Source of the DNA: a virus | Strand: one strand, 5' to 3' | Length of the DNA: 31,902 nt | Virus record (IMG/VR): IMGVR_UViG_3300008627_000034 | Location: 1-31,902 of that record | Part shown: one piece after another, positions 15,863 to 25,045 of the stretch | Position numbering within the stretch: the stretch's first letter is position 1 | How the letters are laid out: each line of letters begins with the position of its first letter | Translations under genes and position numbers: made by a program | The notes under the pieces: generated by a model | Databases searched by the model: none | What the model saw: only the letters and a program-made list of their open reading frames with translations | What the model was told of the DNA's origin: nothing

Positions 15863-16044
15863 TTAACCTCAACTAAATCATTCGGCATCACAAACCATAT
15901 TTTACCAACTTGATCTTTAACGCGAATTTTTTTATTTGATTCTTTTATAACATTTTCTTGGGCAAAAACTACCTCATCTTTATATAGTGTTCCATTTATT
16001 GAAAATACATTTTTTTTTGCTTTATATTTAAAACCTTTATCCAT
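15859..16044 (-). CDS. Hypothetical protein, 61 aa
   Basis: Not recognised. A small, probably beta-rich protein with [20 protein letters not shown] and [15 protein letters not shown]; the pattern could form a small SH3-like barrel, but that is a guess. It lies 4 bp after the stop of the 1292-aa hub-like gene and its own stop overlaps the ATG of the thyX remnant. It therefore links the tail module to the original thyX, showing what the junction looked like before the homing-endonuclease event. No cysteines, signal peptide or membrane span. Confidence 0.65.
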   Translation of the reverse strand: MDKGFKYKAKKNVFSINGTLYKDEVVFAQENVIKESNKKIRVKDQVGKIWFVMPNDLVEVK

Positions 16045-16048
16045 TATA

Positions 16049-19000
16049 CTAATCTACAGGGTTTTTTATTAAAAGTTCTGAATTCATTACCCACATCGTT
16101 AGTACATTATAAGGCATAAAACTGTCAAACCACGCATCATATTTTGGATCTACATATTTAACCTCTTTAACTAAAGCTTCCAATTCACCCAATTGTTTCT
16201 TTGCACCTGCTAATCCTTTCCCTTTTGTTAAACCTAACTCATTTTCTAATAAATACATCCATGGTGCGTATTGACCATCATCTACCGCGGATTTCCATGC
16301 TATCCAAGTAAAACCTTCTGGTGGTTTATGTCCATTACCATCCTCAGCTTTTTTACCGAACATAGTATTATACCAATTCCAAGTGCTTGATACAGATAGT
16401 ATCTCAGCCGGATCCGTAGAAAAATACAGGTTGTATGTATCATAGTCTGATTGATTGTTCTTTATTATTTTAGGCAAAGTAGTTCTTAGTGTTAATCCAT
16501 CTCTCTTTAAGTCTTCATGTCTGTTATCTTCAAACCAAGTATCCGCTACAACTCTATTATAGAAAAACTTTTTAGCATCTTTTTGTTCATTCAATTGTAC
16601 ACCTTCCCCCGCCATCCAATTTCCAACATACATTAACTGCATTTGGAAATAAAAAAGTATATGCATAGGATTTGAAAACTCAAATTTTTCAACTTCTTTT
16701 TTACTAGGATTCCAAATTTTCTTTGCAGGAATTATCATTTTATTCTTAGGATCTGCAAAATGTTCAAAAACTTTAGAAAAATCAGCCAAAACTGCATTAC
16801 CACCCTTGACAGAACTATAATCCACAAATCGCATAAGATTCTTGAGCTCACCAAAAATTGTATCCACTGCACCAGCTCCCGTATCCATATTATAATTAAT
16901 TCCTGCTATATGAGAATACGCGGCGGAAACAAAATCAGCCCTCATATTAAAAAAATTAAGATATTTATGTATTCCTTCAGTCATTGGTAATAAAGTTGGA
17001 GTAATTGTATATGGATATTGACTTTCTGGTTTTAATACTTTTCTTTTAGGAAACGCTTTTGGATTCATTCTCGGCATTCCCTTTATAGTAGTACTCCAAG
17101 TATCTGGAGTAAGGTCTTGAGTTATTTCTATCGCTTGATACAAAACTGGATATTCACCATTAGCTTGTTTTTGAAATCCTTTAGGTAAATACTTAGTTAT
17201 AAAAGCATCACCTGGAAAAATACCACCAGTACCATCTATTGTTAGAGATAAATCCATCAATCCATTATATAGAGAAAACCTATTTGGAACTGATTCCATT
17301 GGGTCATAATTTATTCTATATAACATCTCATTTTTAAAGTTTACAGGAAGATTTTTCATCCTTCCAGTTATCGCGTTATATTTATTCTCCGCCCATGCGG
17401 CATCTGTAGTATTTAAATCTACTTCTAATCTATATACAGAACCAGACGAAGCTGGTAATGGTATAATACTCGTAGCGGCAGGTGAAGTAGTTGAATCATA
17501 TTTTGAACTATTTAGTAAAGATTTATTAAAAGAATCTAAAAACATATTTTGTGTATTTTCAAATTTAATCTCTTCAGTTTCATTAACACCATCCCCCGCA
17601 TACTTACCAAATGCAGTACTTTTTTCTAATATTGGTACTACATTCTGATTCTTTTTATTAAGATTCATTATTCTCTGATAATTCTCAAATCCATCAAGTT
17701 TAAGAAATTTAGTTAATTTCTGTGCTTCTAATCCACCTCTTGATGGGTCATATTCACTTATTTTATTTCCAGGTTGATTTCCCCCATATAACGCTGTAAC
17801 TGCCATTGAATTTGGTATAGATACTTTTAAATCTTGATTTTTAACCATAGACCCTGGTTCAAACGCAGGAAACTCATATACTTTATTCAAATTACCCTTT
17901 TCTTCATTTACAGATTGACGGTCTTGTTTGTTAAACATAGATGGATCTTGAACTAAATTTTTATCTATAATTCCTAATCTATTTGGATGAAAAATATCAG
18001 ATGCAACTTCGAATGAATTTGAATTTCCAAAATTATCAGTCATAAGTTTAAAAATATTATCTAAACCTTCACGTAAATTACTAACTCCTGCAAAAGCTCC
18101 CTGTAATGCTTTTGCGTTAAAAAATAAATTTCTTATATATCCACTTTCTTTATCAGTATTAGCTGAAGCTTCAACCTCTACCTTCGCTATACGAGACTCA
18201 CTATTTCCTTCCTCAGTTGTACCTGAATTAATCTTAGAATCAATATAACGACCTAAATTAGCAAACATATTAAATCTTAATTCATTACCTACATCAGTAA
18301 CTTCCAAAGGGTCACACAATCGTAATCCAGGAATTTTATCTGGAATTATTACAGAAGTCACATCTGTAGTTAACAAACTATCGGGCATTAAAAATTTACT
18401 ACTTTCAAACTCACCTTTATCTGAAATACGACTTGTTTCATCTAATTTAGGCTCTACTGAATGAAAATATACTGTTAAACTATCTGTATCTCCTACATAA
18501 CCTGTAAACCTTGTCAATATATTATCCTCAAACCAACCCCATCTTACCCAAACTTGTGGTTCTGCGTCTACATAATCTAAAAAAGTTTTATTGTCTGAAA
18601 ACATCAAGGCCATTAAGGAACCTGGAGCTAAATTTTCTTTAGTTTTTTCCCACCAAGTTTCTTCACTTTTTTCTCTCGTTACTTTACCTTCCTCTGATAC
18701 TTCAGTTGCTACACCTCTTACTTGTGAAGAAAATTTTTGATAATTAGCGGCTTTAAAATTATTTTTGAAAAAACCATATGTTCCAGTTGAATATTTCCAA
18801 TCCATCGCTGAAAAGATTTGGATAACATTATTTTCACTATATTCCTCAAAAACTGTTGGATAAATCATATGGTCAAGTTTCAACTTACCACTATTTTGTT
18901 CTTTCCATTCCGCTACATCACCCTCTTTATCATACATAGTATAACTTGGTTTATCTTCTGTAGATTGTTGTCCCACTAAGGAATAAAATAATGTTTCTGG

Positions 19001-19927
19001 TAAATTCTTTATAACATCATAAAAATTTTCTGCAGGTACATCTACGGTTTTACCCTCTTCTGGTAATTCTATTGTAAGTGTCTCAGGTTTACCCATAGTT
19101 GATTTTGGAAGAGCTGCATCAATTATACTTACTCCAGTTGTCGAAATTTCTACGGTTGCATTAAAACCACCATCTTCTCTTAATGTATAATCAAAATTGG
19201 AAATTGTTCCTACTGCAAAATCATAATCGCCCTCACCACTTAATACTTGATTTTCATATTCCTTAGCTAAATTAGTCTTATTTAATAGATACATTTCAGG
19301 ATCATTCTGTAATCCACTTAATCCAAGATTTTTATAAGTTTGAATAATTTTATCACCAAGTGTAGGATTCAGATTTTTTGTAGACCATCCAAATTCTACA
19401 AGTACCTCCGAACCTACTCTAAAAAAATGTGGTGAAAGTCTTTCTAAATCATCTAAAGAAAAAACCGTAAATTCTACTCTAACTTTTCTTAAAGATTTTA
19501 CATTACCAGCGTATGACGAATTAATAGACCTTATACCTGATGGTGGTTTATAAAATAATGTTCTATCATCAGTACCCGCATATGTTTCATCAAAACCTGA
19601 CCGCATCAATGGTTCATTTGCCCCTGGTTGTGTATGTGCTATAGAATCAACCTCTCCACCTGAACCAATAATTGCTATTTGTCCTTTTTCCCATTCAACT
19701 GGTGGTTCTTCTTCAGTATTTTCAGATTTAGGTGGAGTCGGTGCGACTACGTTTAGACTAATCATTTGTGCCCAAGTAGTTCTCGTATAAAGTTCATTTA
19801 ATAACTCAGTACTATCCCCTATAGGCGTATTAGATGCGTTAGGTTTTTCTTTTCGTAATAACCTTGATTTTTCATTTAATTTGTCCTGTATCTCTGGAGC
19901 TATTGGACGAAGATTAAAATTAGACAT
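16049..19927 (-). CDS. Large baseplate hub-like structural protein, 1292 aa
   Basis: Probably a central baseplate component. It begins MSNFNLRPIAPEIQDKLNEK and has a region FFRVGSEVLVEFGWSTKNLN that suggests a beta-barrel hub domain; a second VWVRWGWFEDNILTRFTGYV shows the same kind of strand near the middle. Toward residues 870-960 there is DLSLTIDGTGGIFPGDAFIT, YLPKGFQK, then YQAIEITQDLTPDTWSTTIK, which resembles the late strands of gpD/gp27-type hub proteins (a 'ligand-binding, then T..isp..W.T...g' pattern). No lysozyme domain is evident. The ATG is one base after the stop of the gp53-like gene. The position at the end of the tail module fits a hub or tail-tip assembly protein. At 1292 aa it is far larger than T4 gp27 (391 aa) and may fuse several functions. 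Structural role confident, precise identity not. Confidence 0.7.
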   Translation of the reverse strand: MSNFNLRPIAPEIQDKLNEKSRLLRKEKPNASNTPIGDSTELLNELYTRTTWAQMISLNVVAPTPPKSENTEEEPPVEWEKGQIAIIGSGGEVDSIAHTQPGANEPLMRSGFDETYAGTDDRTLFYKPPSGIRSINSSYAGNVKSLRKVRVEFTVFSLDDLERLSPHFFRVGSEVLVEFGWSTKNLNPTLGDKIIQTYKNLGLSGLQNDPEMYLLNKTNLAKEYENQVLSGEGDYDFAVGTISNFDYTLREDGGFNATVEISTTGVSIIDAALPKSTMGKPETLTIELPEEGKTVDVPAENFYDVIKNLPETLFYSLVGQQSTEDKPSYTMYDKEGDVAEWKEQNSGKLKLDHMIYPTVFEEYSENNVIQIFSAMDWKYSTGTYGFFKNNFKAANYQKFSSQVRGVATEVSEEGKVTREKSEETWWEKTKENLAPGSLMALMFSDNKTFLDYVDAEPQVWVRWGWFEDNILTRFTGYVGDTDSLTVYFHSVEPKLDETSRISDKGEFESSKFLMPDSLLTTDVTSVIIPDKIPGLRLCDPLEVTDVGNELRFNMFANLGRYIDSKINSGTTEEGNSESRIAKVEVEASANTDKESGYIRNLFFNAKALQGAFAGVSNLREGLDNIFKLMTDNFGNSNSFEVASDIFHPNRLGIIDKNLVQDPSMFNKQDRQSVNEEKGNLNKVYEFPAFEPGSMVKNQDLKVSIPNSMAVTALYGGNQPGNKISEYDPSRGGLEAQKLTKFLKLDGFENYQRIMNLNKKNQNVVPILEKSTAFGKYAGDGVNETEEIKFENTQNMFLDSFNKSLLNSSKYDSTTSPAATSIIPLPASSGSVYRLEVDLNTTDAAWAENKYNAITGRMKNLPVNFKNEMLYRINYDPMESVPNRFSLYNGLMDLSLTIDGTGGIFPGDAFITKYLPKGFQKQANGEYPVLYQAIEITQDLTPDTWSTTIKGMPRMNPKAFPKRKVLKPESQYPYTITPTLLPMTEGIHKYLNFFNMRADFVSAAYSHIAGINYNMDTGAGAVDTIFGELKNLMRFVDYSSVKGGNAVLADFSKVFEHFADPKNKMIIPAKKIWNPSKKEVEKFEFSNPMHILFYFQMQLMYVGNWMAGEGVQLNEQKDAKKFFYNRVVADTWFEDNRHEDLKRDGLTLRTTLPKIIKNNQSDYDTYNLYFSTDPAEILSVSSTWNWYNTMFGKKAEDGNGHKPPEGFTWIAWKSAVDDGQYAPWMYLLENELGLTKGKGLAGAKKQLGELEALVKEVKYVDPKYDAWFDSFMPYNVLTMWVMNSELLIKNPVD

Positions 19928-19928
19928 A

Positions 19929-20243
19929 TTAAAATAGGTTGTTTATTTTTTCTAATTCAGTTATAACTCTACCAGGAGTACTTGGTACTCTAATCTGTTT
20001 CTCTGTATTAAGATAGATAGAACCATCATGTATATTATTAGCTTGTGCTATTATCCACCAATAACTTGGGTCTTTATAGAATCTATGTGCAATATGTTCA
20101 CATCTTTCCATCGCTTTTGGATATATAAAAATATCATCATCTTCTAATGGAATTTTTGGATAAATTGTTGGTTTATGTACAGATTTACCCTTTACATTAT
20201 TTTTTACTTTTGTGAACTTATATCTTGAAATTTTTTTAGCCAT
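19929..20243 (-). CDS. gp53: gp53-like baseplate wedge / LysM-like tail protein
   Basis: A 104-aa protein whose centre reads DDDIFIYPKAMERCEHIAHR then FYKDPSYWWIIAQANNI, the pattern of T4 gp53 and gpX-type tail proteins (a D-x-x-h-hA-x-x-h-Y-x-D-P-x-h-WW-h-IA-x-AN motif). T4 gp53 holds wedges together around the hub. This one is about half the length of T4 gp53 (196 aa), leaving mainly the LysM-like core with a basic N-terminal extension (MAKKISRYKFTKVKNNVKGK). It sits 4 bp after the 642-aa gene, with TAGGATA before its ATG, and abuts the hub-like gene. The motif is clear; the gene name is by analogy. Confidence 0.8.
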   Translation of the reverse strand: MAKKISRYKFTKVKNNVKGKSVHKPTIYPKIPLEDDDIFIYPKAMERCEHIAHRFYKDPSYWWIIAQANNIHDGSIYLNTEKQIRVPSTPGRVITELEKINNLF

Positions 20244-20247
20244 TATC

Positions 20248-22176
20248 CTACGTCTCCATCAAATTACCATCACTTGCTTGTGAAGTTATATCATCATACT
20301 CAAATGTTCTCGGTGAATCCCAAAAGTCCATTGGAGTTGTTGGGTTTGAACCTTTTTCCCAAATTTTACCATTATCAATACCTAAATGTTTTCCATACTT
20401 ATTCGCGTGTACATCTCCGATATATCTAAAACCTACCGTAGTGGTTATATATTTTGGAAACTGCATACCTTTAGATGTCTCCCAAGTCGAATTATCTTCA
20501 ACTTGATATGAAAATGATTCTAAAAATCCAGGTTGTTTTTTAAACAAATCACCTATAGTTAGTTCAATAAAAGGCCCAATCATTCTTTGATTATTTGCTT
20601 CATATTCTGGATAGGTTAGTCCAATCATATAATTTAATTTTTCCATCATAACTGGTAATTCTTGTTCAGTTTTAGGATATAGTGCAAAACTAAAGTTTAC
20701 AAGTCTATTATTTCCCTTATATATCCAAACATTTTCAGCTCTTCCAATAAATTTTTCAGAATTCCATTCTGGAGCTAAACTGTCTGATACCCCTGTTAAT
20801 ATCGCCCTAAAAATTAAATACTTATTAGCGACTAAATCTTTTATTCTAAAATTAACTAAATCTTCAGGTATTTTTTCTTCATCTATAACTTCTCCATACG
20901 GATACAGATTAACTCTATCACCCAAAGTATCCTTAACTAACTTATGAGGATAAACTTGCCGTCTTGTCATCTGAGAATTATGAGTTTCACTTGTTAGTTT
21001 TACTCGATTACCTTGATCACCGATTCCTTTTATTCTCTTTTCATCCGCTTCAAAAACTGTATCTTTAGGGTCTGTAGGACTAAGAGTTGAATCATATTGT
21101 GGATCACTTACCTCAGGTTTATAATAAGCCTTTTCAGGTATTCTATCTTGATAATCAGTAGAGACAGTATTTACTTTTCTATCTTTAGTATTTCTTAAAT
21201 TATAACCGTCTAATCGTGACGCATAGTGAGTTAATTTTGCTTTATGTCCAAGTGCCTTATCAGAATCTACATAACGAGTAGGTGGTGGCCCAACAATTAT
21301 ACGTGTTCCTAAAAATCCATTAATAGTTCCCTCTACATAATTGGTTACTGCAGCTGTAACTTGTCCTACTGGGTCACCTAATGCCGTATTTAATCTACCA
21401 AATAAAGTCTCTTGTTCTTGTGCTTGAATCTCGACTGATGTACCTTTAAATGATTCATTAGTCCATTGATATAATTTATTACTCGTACCTCTTCTACCTT
21501 CAAATGAAAAATCTCTATAACCCTCAAACCTTTCATATAAACCACCAGTTGTATCATCACCCTTGATAAAAGAAGCAATTTTATTTACTGCAAGTCCTGC
21601 TGGAACAAAACGAGGTAGTTTAGCTATACGAGTAGCTCCAATTACTGCATATAAGGGATTTATAATTCGTGTTTCAGGTCGTGGACTAAGTAATTGTAAC
21701 GCGGCTTGTTTTCCTAATGAAAGTAAACCTTCAGAAGATGTATTAAATTTATTCAACCTAATTACATCCGTCTTAATTCGATTTAACGCCCCTTCAACTC
21801 CACCTCTAATAAACTCTAAAGTAAATCCTCTATTAGATTTTCTATTTTCTCCCATATAACGAAGGTCTGCTCCACTATCCATTAAATCTTTTAATACAAT
21901 GGGATGGACTCCTGAAGTACTAGATTCTAATCTGATTTGTGAAGGTGTTCTAAATGTATAAAAATTATCAAATTTAAACTTTTCTTCCCCTACATCTGGA
22001 GTTAAAAACTTTCTTTCTAATTCAGACTTAGTAATATCGTCTGAATCAGTTATGAATCTTACAGTCTTTACATCAAAATATTTTTCTTTTTTAAGATTCT
22101 TTACCGAAGGTGATTTATCAGGTTTTATTGACCGATACTGCTTAAGATTTGGTATTTTAAAATTTCGTAATCCCAT
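20248..22176 (-). CDS. Tail-tube-cap / baseplate structural protein, 642 aa
   Basis: A structural protein by context and composition. The C-terminal third, with FRIKDLVANKYLIFRAILTG, WIYKGNNRLVNFSFALYPKT, LNYMIGLTYPEY and GPFIELTIGDLFKKQPGFLE followed by SFSYQVED, has the look of a tube-like beta-domain as in T4 gp48/gp54, which start the tail tube on the baseplate. The N-terminal part is basic and then has helical, Gly/Ala-rich stretches (about 150-200). Its ATG shares a base with the stop of the tape-measure-like gene (TAATG), so translation is coupled. No enzymatic motif seen. The gp48/54 analogy is inferred from gene order and fold-like pattern, not from strong sequence identity. Confidence 0.65.
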   Translation of the reverse strand: MGLRNFKIPNLKQYRSIKPDKSPSVKNLKKEKYFDVKTVRFITDSDDITKSELERKFLTPDVGEEKFKFDNFYTFRTPSQIRLESSTSGVHPIVLKDLMDSGADLRYMGENRKSNRGFTLEFIRGGVEGALNRIKTDVIRLNKFNTSSEGLLSLGKQAALQLLSPRPETRIINPLYAVIGATRIAKLPRFVPAGLAVNKIASFIKGDDTTGGLYERFEGYRDFSFEGRRGTSNKLYQWTNESFKGTSVEIQAQEQETLFGRLNTALGDPVGQVTAAVTNYVEGTINGFLGTRIIVGPPPTRYVDSDKALGHKAKLTHYASRLDGYNLRNTKDRKVNTVSTDYQDRIPEKAYYKPEVSDPQYDSTLSPTDPKDTVFEADEKRIKGIGDQGNRVKLTSETHNSQMTRRQVYPHKLVKDTLGDRVNLYPYGEVIDEEKIPEDLVNFRIKDLVANKYLIFRAILTGVSDSLAPEWNSEKFIGRAENVWIYKGNNRLVNFSFALYPKTEQELPVMMEKLNYMIGLTYPEYEANNQRMIGPFIELTIGDLFKKQPGFLESFSYQVEDNSTWETSKGMQFPKYITTTVGFRYIGDVHANKYGKHLGIDNGKIWEKGSNPTTPMDFWDSPRTFEYDDITSQASDGNLMET

Positions 22177-23729
22177 TAGTCTAACTTCGCACTCATATTA
22201 TTTACTGCTTTTACAGTATTATCTCCCGCAATCCCAATAGCGTCTACTTGGGCTTTGACTCCTTCACTAACGGCTGCTCCTGTCGCCGCTGCTCCTGCGG
22301 TTAATGTATTTGCATTCGCCGTTGTCAATCTCGCCAATTCTGCTGTAGATAATCCAACCGCTTCAGCTAATTTATTTCTTTGTATAACATTCATTCTATT
22401 GAATTCAGCTTCTCCACCAACTTGGTTCTTAACCTCTCTCAATACTCCTTCTAAATCACCACTTAGAGCTAATTGTCTTGCTCTATCAAGATTTAATTCT
22501 CTACCAATCAATACAGAGGCTTCCATCTGTTTATTGATTGAACCTTCAATATCTAATAGACCTTCAGCAACTTTCTCTACTACGGATAAATTAAGACCTA
22601 ACTGTTTAGCAGATACCGCTGCAGCCATAACATTCTTACCACCATCCGCTGAGAATTTCGCAAATGCTTCTGTACTACTCGCGATATCATCAAATAAATC
22701 TGCAGGAGCTACTCCTCTTTGTCTTGCTAACTGAGCTGTCTGCATTTGCATATTTAATAATTGTGAATTAGTCGCTCCACTAACTGCTTTTTGAATACGA
22801 AGGATTTTTGCGGCATTTTCTTCTGTGATTGCGTATTGTAAACTCATCCGCTTCATCTGAATTGCAGTTCCTGTGGTAATCTCATTAATATTACCAAACT
22901 CTTTACTTATCGCAGTTACTGCCTTTTCATTAACTGCAAGAGCTCCACCTAATTTAACGGTTTGAGCATAGGAAAGACCAGTCTTATTGGCGAAATCAAA
23001 AATTCCCTTCGCCATTTTAGCTATTAGACCTACTCCTATAAGTAAAACACCTGCTATAGCTCCCATTGCTATTTTTCCTGCCATTCCAGCTGTTTTAAAC
23101 GCATTAGCTACATTGAAAATTCCTTTTTTCATTTTTCCCATATTCTTATTCACATTAAATCTCATATCTAACTTACCACCCTTAGTTCGTTTCTGATCCA
23201 TAAGACCAGTAAATCCACTTCCAATCCTATTCGATATACTATCTGACACTTCTTTTATTTTTTTATCCGCAAGTTCTGATAATGCCTTTCCAAATATAGG
23301 AACTTTACCAATCATACCTGTTAAACTCTTTGCCGATTCTTCAAAATTTTCTGCCATATTTTTAGAAAAAATATCTGCGTTTTCTAAATTCTCAGCACCT
23401 TTTTGCATCTCTATTAAAGACTCTTCTATTTGTTTAAATTTATCGGCGGGAAGTACTGCTTTTAATCTCTGTAAACCTTGTATTTGTTTAGTGAAATCTT
23501 GTTTCATAAAATCACTTGAACCAACTTTTTCAATATTCTCTAAAAAATCAGCTGATAGGTCTGCACCTGTTTCTAAAAACTTAGTAACCTTTTTACCTGA
23601 AGCAGATGTATCACCCAAACTATCAGATAAATTTTTAGATAAAATACCTAAATTTTTAGCGTAGTCAGTTTGTTTCGCGTACTCTTGTGTTATTTGTTGC
23701 GCTCTTTTTAATGAGACATTATCAGCCAT
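22176..23729 (-). CDS. Tail tape-measure-like protein, 517 aa
   Basis: Sets tail length and may pass into the host envelope on DNA ejection. Evidence: mostly helical sequence; coiled-coil-like Lys/Glu/Leu patterns in the first 150 residues; a very hydrophobic segment GKIAMGAIAGVLLIGVGLIA at about 218-237 flanked by basic residues (one membrane span); then Ala/Gln-rich helices ending in an Ala/Thr/Gly-rich tail (NANTLTAGAAATGAAVSEG). The length is near T4 gp29 (590 aa); at about 1.5 angstrom per residue it would fit a tail near 80 nm (a rule of thumb). It lies two genes after the frameshifted chaperone-like pair, which is the standard position for a tape measure. Confidence 0.75.
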   Translation of the reverse strand: MADNVSLKRAQQITQEYAKQTDYAKNLGILSKNLSDSLGDTSASGKKVTKFLETGADLSADFLENIEKVGSSDFMKQDFTKQIQGLQRLKAVLPADKFKQIEESLIEMQKGAENLENADIFSKNMAENFEESAKSLTGMIGKVPIFGKALSELADKKIKEVSDSISNRIGSGFTGLMDQKRTKGGKLDMRFNVNKNMGKMKKGIFNVANAFKTAGMAGKIAMGAIAGVLLIGVGLIAKMAKGIFDFANKTGLSYAQTVKLGGALAVNEKAVTAISKEFGNINEITTGTAIQMKRMSLQYAITEENAAKILRIQKAVSGATNSQLLNMQMQTAQLARQRGVAPADLFDDIASSTEAFAKFSADGGKNVMAAAVSAKQLGLNLSVVEKVAEGLLDIEGSINKQMEASVLIGRELNLDRARQLALSGDLEGVLREVKNQVGGEAEFNRMNVIQRNKLAEAVGLSTAELARLTTANANTLTAGAAATGAAVSEGVKAQVDAIGIAGDNTVKAVNNMSAKLD

Positions 23730-23788
23730 AATATGTATTCTTCTCCACTATACTATATAACCGTTTAATTTAAGTAAAAAAACTTAAT

Positions 23789-24028
23789 TTATTTTATACC
23801 TAATGTTGCAAGATATTTTTTAAGTTCTGGATCATCATCTATCAATTTATCCATCTTCTTAGAATTTCTTTCAGCGTCTTTCTTTATCTTATTTGATAAC
23901 TTTTTAAATTCAGGATTTTTTTCAGCTCGTTTAATAGCTTTATTAGATCCTGGTTTTAAAATAAGATTAATAAGTGTTCCCAAAAATTCATTGAGAAGAT
24001 GTTCATTTTTGATTTTAATTTTAGACAT
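23789..24028 (-). CDS. Small basic helical hypothetical protein, 79 aa
   Basis: Not recognised. It is Lys-rich and helical: MSKIKIKNEHLLNEFLGTLI, NLILKPGSNKAIKRAEKNPE, then FKKLSNKIKKDAERNSKKMD and DDPELKKYLATLGIK. The gap upstream holds a GATATTTATT element at 24045-24054 and only a weak TGGA ribosome site. It is located between the chaperone-like frameshift ORF and the tape-measure gene, so a tail-assembly role is likely from context alone. No Cys, no membrane span. Confidence 0.65.
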   Translation of the reverse strand: MSKIKIKNEHLLNEFLGTLINLILKPGSNKAIKRAEKNPEFKKLSNKIKKDAERNSKKMDKLIDDDPELKKYLATLGIK

Positions 24029-24044
24029 AAAAATTCCAGTTTTA

Positions 24045-24054
24045 AATAAATATC
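24045..24054 (-). promoter_or_regulatory. Candidate promoter element (GATATTTATT)
   Basis: Minus strand reads CTGATATTTATTTAAAA, about 20 nt before the ATG of the 79-aa gene and just past the stop of the frameshift ORF. It shares its core with six other gaps. Function inferred from recurrence. Confidence 0.3.
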
Positions 24055-24057
24055 AGA

Positions 24058-24261
24058 TTATCTACTTTTTGAGATATTGTGACGAGCCTTCTCAAACTCT
24101 TTAGCTTCGTCCTCATAAGCTCTAACTAACCGTTTTAAATACCAACGGCGAAGATAAACTGGTAAATTGTAGGCTTGGGAGAATGTAAATCCCCCTTTTG
24201 AATGAAATATTAATTGAAATATTTGTTCATGTATATCTGCTCTATATTCACGAGGTAGGCC
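24058..24261 (-). CDS. Start-less downstream ORF, probable frameshift extension of the gp26-like tail-assembly gene
   Basis: A 67-codon frame (GLPREYRADIHEQIFQLIFH, then SKGGFTFSQAYNLPVYLRRW and a charged helix EDEAKEFEKARHN) runs to a TAA at 24058. It contains no ATG, GTG or TTG codon in frame. It overlaps the 3' end of the 253-aa gene, beginning right after the run of seven T in GAGTTTTTTTGGCC (minus strand). From TTT-TTT in the upstream gene, a +1 (or -2) slip enters GGC and makes a 316-aa fusion. The location between the tail tube and the tape measure is where tail-assembly chaperone frameshifts occur in tailed phages. The coding look (no stops, charged helix, hydrophobic spacing) is good; the slip itself is inferred. 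Confidence 0.7.
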   Translation of the reverse strand, partial: GLPREYRADIHEQIFQLIFHSKGGFTFSQAYNLPVYLRRWYLKRLVRAYEDEAKEFEKARHNISKSR

Positions 24262-25009
24262 AAAAAAACTCGGCAGTTATAGGTACTGCCGCTTTTATCT
24301 CCTTTCCGTACTTGTCTGTGAATTCCAAATCCATATTTAAATCTGGAGTAACTGATACAATGTAACCTCTAAGAGCTAAACTATCAAGAGCAAATAGTTC
24401 CTTATCAACAAAATTATTTATAGTAGGTCGATCACGATTACCATCAACCTCTCTAATTTGATTTTTTAATCTTGTGGTAAGAGTTTTATCTATATCACCT
24501 GAAACTTTTTGTAAAGATTTAACTTGTGTATCTACTTCATCCATTTGTCCAGAAGTCATTACTCTAAATTTAACTACTCGTTCTGTTTGCGGTAATTTAA
24601 ACTCTATCTCTCCATTTTTATCCATAACAATAGAATCAAAATCAATATCTGTATTTTCAATCTTAGTTAAATCTACTTCAAATTCTTCCATTTCATTTTC
24701 AGAATTCAGAGCTTCAAATTTATACTGTTTACCATATGCTAAAATTCTTGCTGATATCAATATTGCATTTTTATCACCAAGTAGCATATCTTGTAACTTT
24801 ATTTTTTTATCAACAATTAATTCTTTGAGTAAGTAATCTACTACGATTCCTTTTCTAATTAATGTCTCTGATGTTAAAATATCTTCTTCCTTGGCGGTCA
24901 TATATTTTATTTCCACTTGTCCTGATGATAGTGGATTGTCTTTTGCGTAGAATTTTCCCTTCGAAGGCAAATCAATCACTTCGGTAGGAAACTTTACTGT
25001 TTCGGGCAT
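24248..25009 (-). CDS. gp26: gp26-like T4 baseplate/tail assembly protein (chaperone-like), 253 aa
   Basis: The N-terminus TEVIDLPSKGKFYAKDNPLS with SGQVEIKYMTAKEEDILTSE is characteristic of the T4 base-plate protein family (T4 gp26-like) in marine T4-like phages. Later parts are LIVDKKIKLQDMLLGDKNAI, LISARILAYGKQY and FELPQ-type beta segments; the protein ends ITAEFFWPTS. A strong TTAGGAGATTAATATG site precedes it. Its last codons contain the T7 run from which a start-less ORF continues in the +1 frame, so I take it as the short product of a tail-assembly chaperone pair (analogous to lambda G and GT). It may assist hub assembly, tape-measure folding or both. Family call fairly firm, mechanism inferred. 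Confidence 0.8.
   Translation of the reverse strand: MPETVKFPTEVIDLPSKGKFYAKDNPLSSGQVEIKYMTAKEEDILTSETLIRKGIVVDYLLKELIVDKKIKLQDMLLGDKNAILISARILAYGKQYKFEALNSENEMEEFEVDLTKIENTDIDFDSIVMDKNGEIEFKLPQTERVVKFRVMTSGQMDEVDTQVKSLQKVSGDIDKTLTTRLKNQIREVDGNRDRPTINNFVDKELFALDSLALRGYIVSVTPDLNMDLEFTDKYGKEIKAAVPITAEFFWPTS
24259..24270 (-). promoter_or_regulatory. Putative ribosomal slippery site (T7 run)
   Basis: The minus strand reads AGTTTTTTTGGC; the upstream gene reads it GAG-TTT-TTT-TGG. Seven consecutive T are followed by the zero-frame stop TGA five codons later (24250-24248), while the +1 frame stays open for 67 codons. I did not find an obvious downstream stem in this AT-rich stretch by eye. Confidence 0.5.
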
Positions 25010-25045
25010 ATTAATCTCCTAATGAAAATATGTTATAACTACAAT

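Noticed and set aside
22255-23196. Plus-strand open frames opposite the tape-measure gene
   Set aside because: Ala/Pro/Asn-rich mirror frames of a helical Ala-rich gene, no start signals.
23740-23800. TTAAGT...ACTTAA hairpin before the tape-measure gene as a terminator
   Set aside because: Only six AT-rich base pairs with a T loop; too weak in such an AT-rich sequence.
24248-24270. T7 run as a plain sequencing indel joining one long gene
   Set aside because: Not fully excluded, but the short zero-frame ending and the gene position fit a tail chaperone frameshift better; kept as a caveat in the finding.
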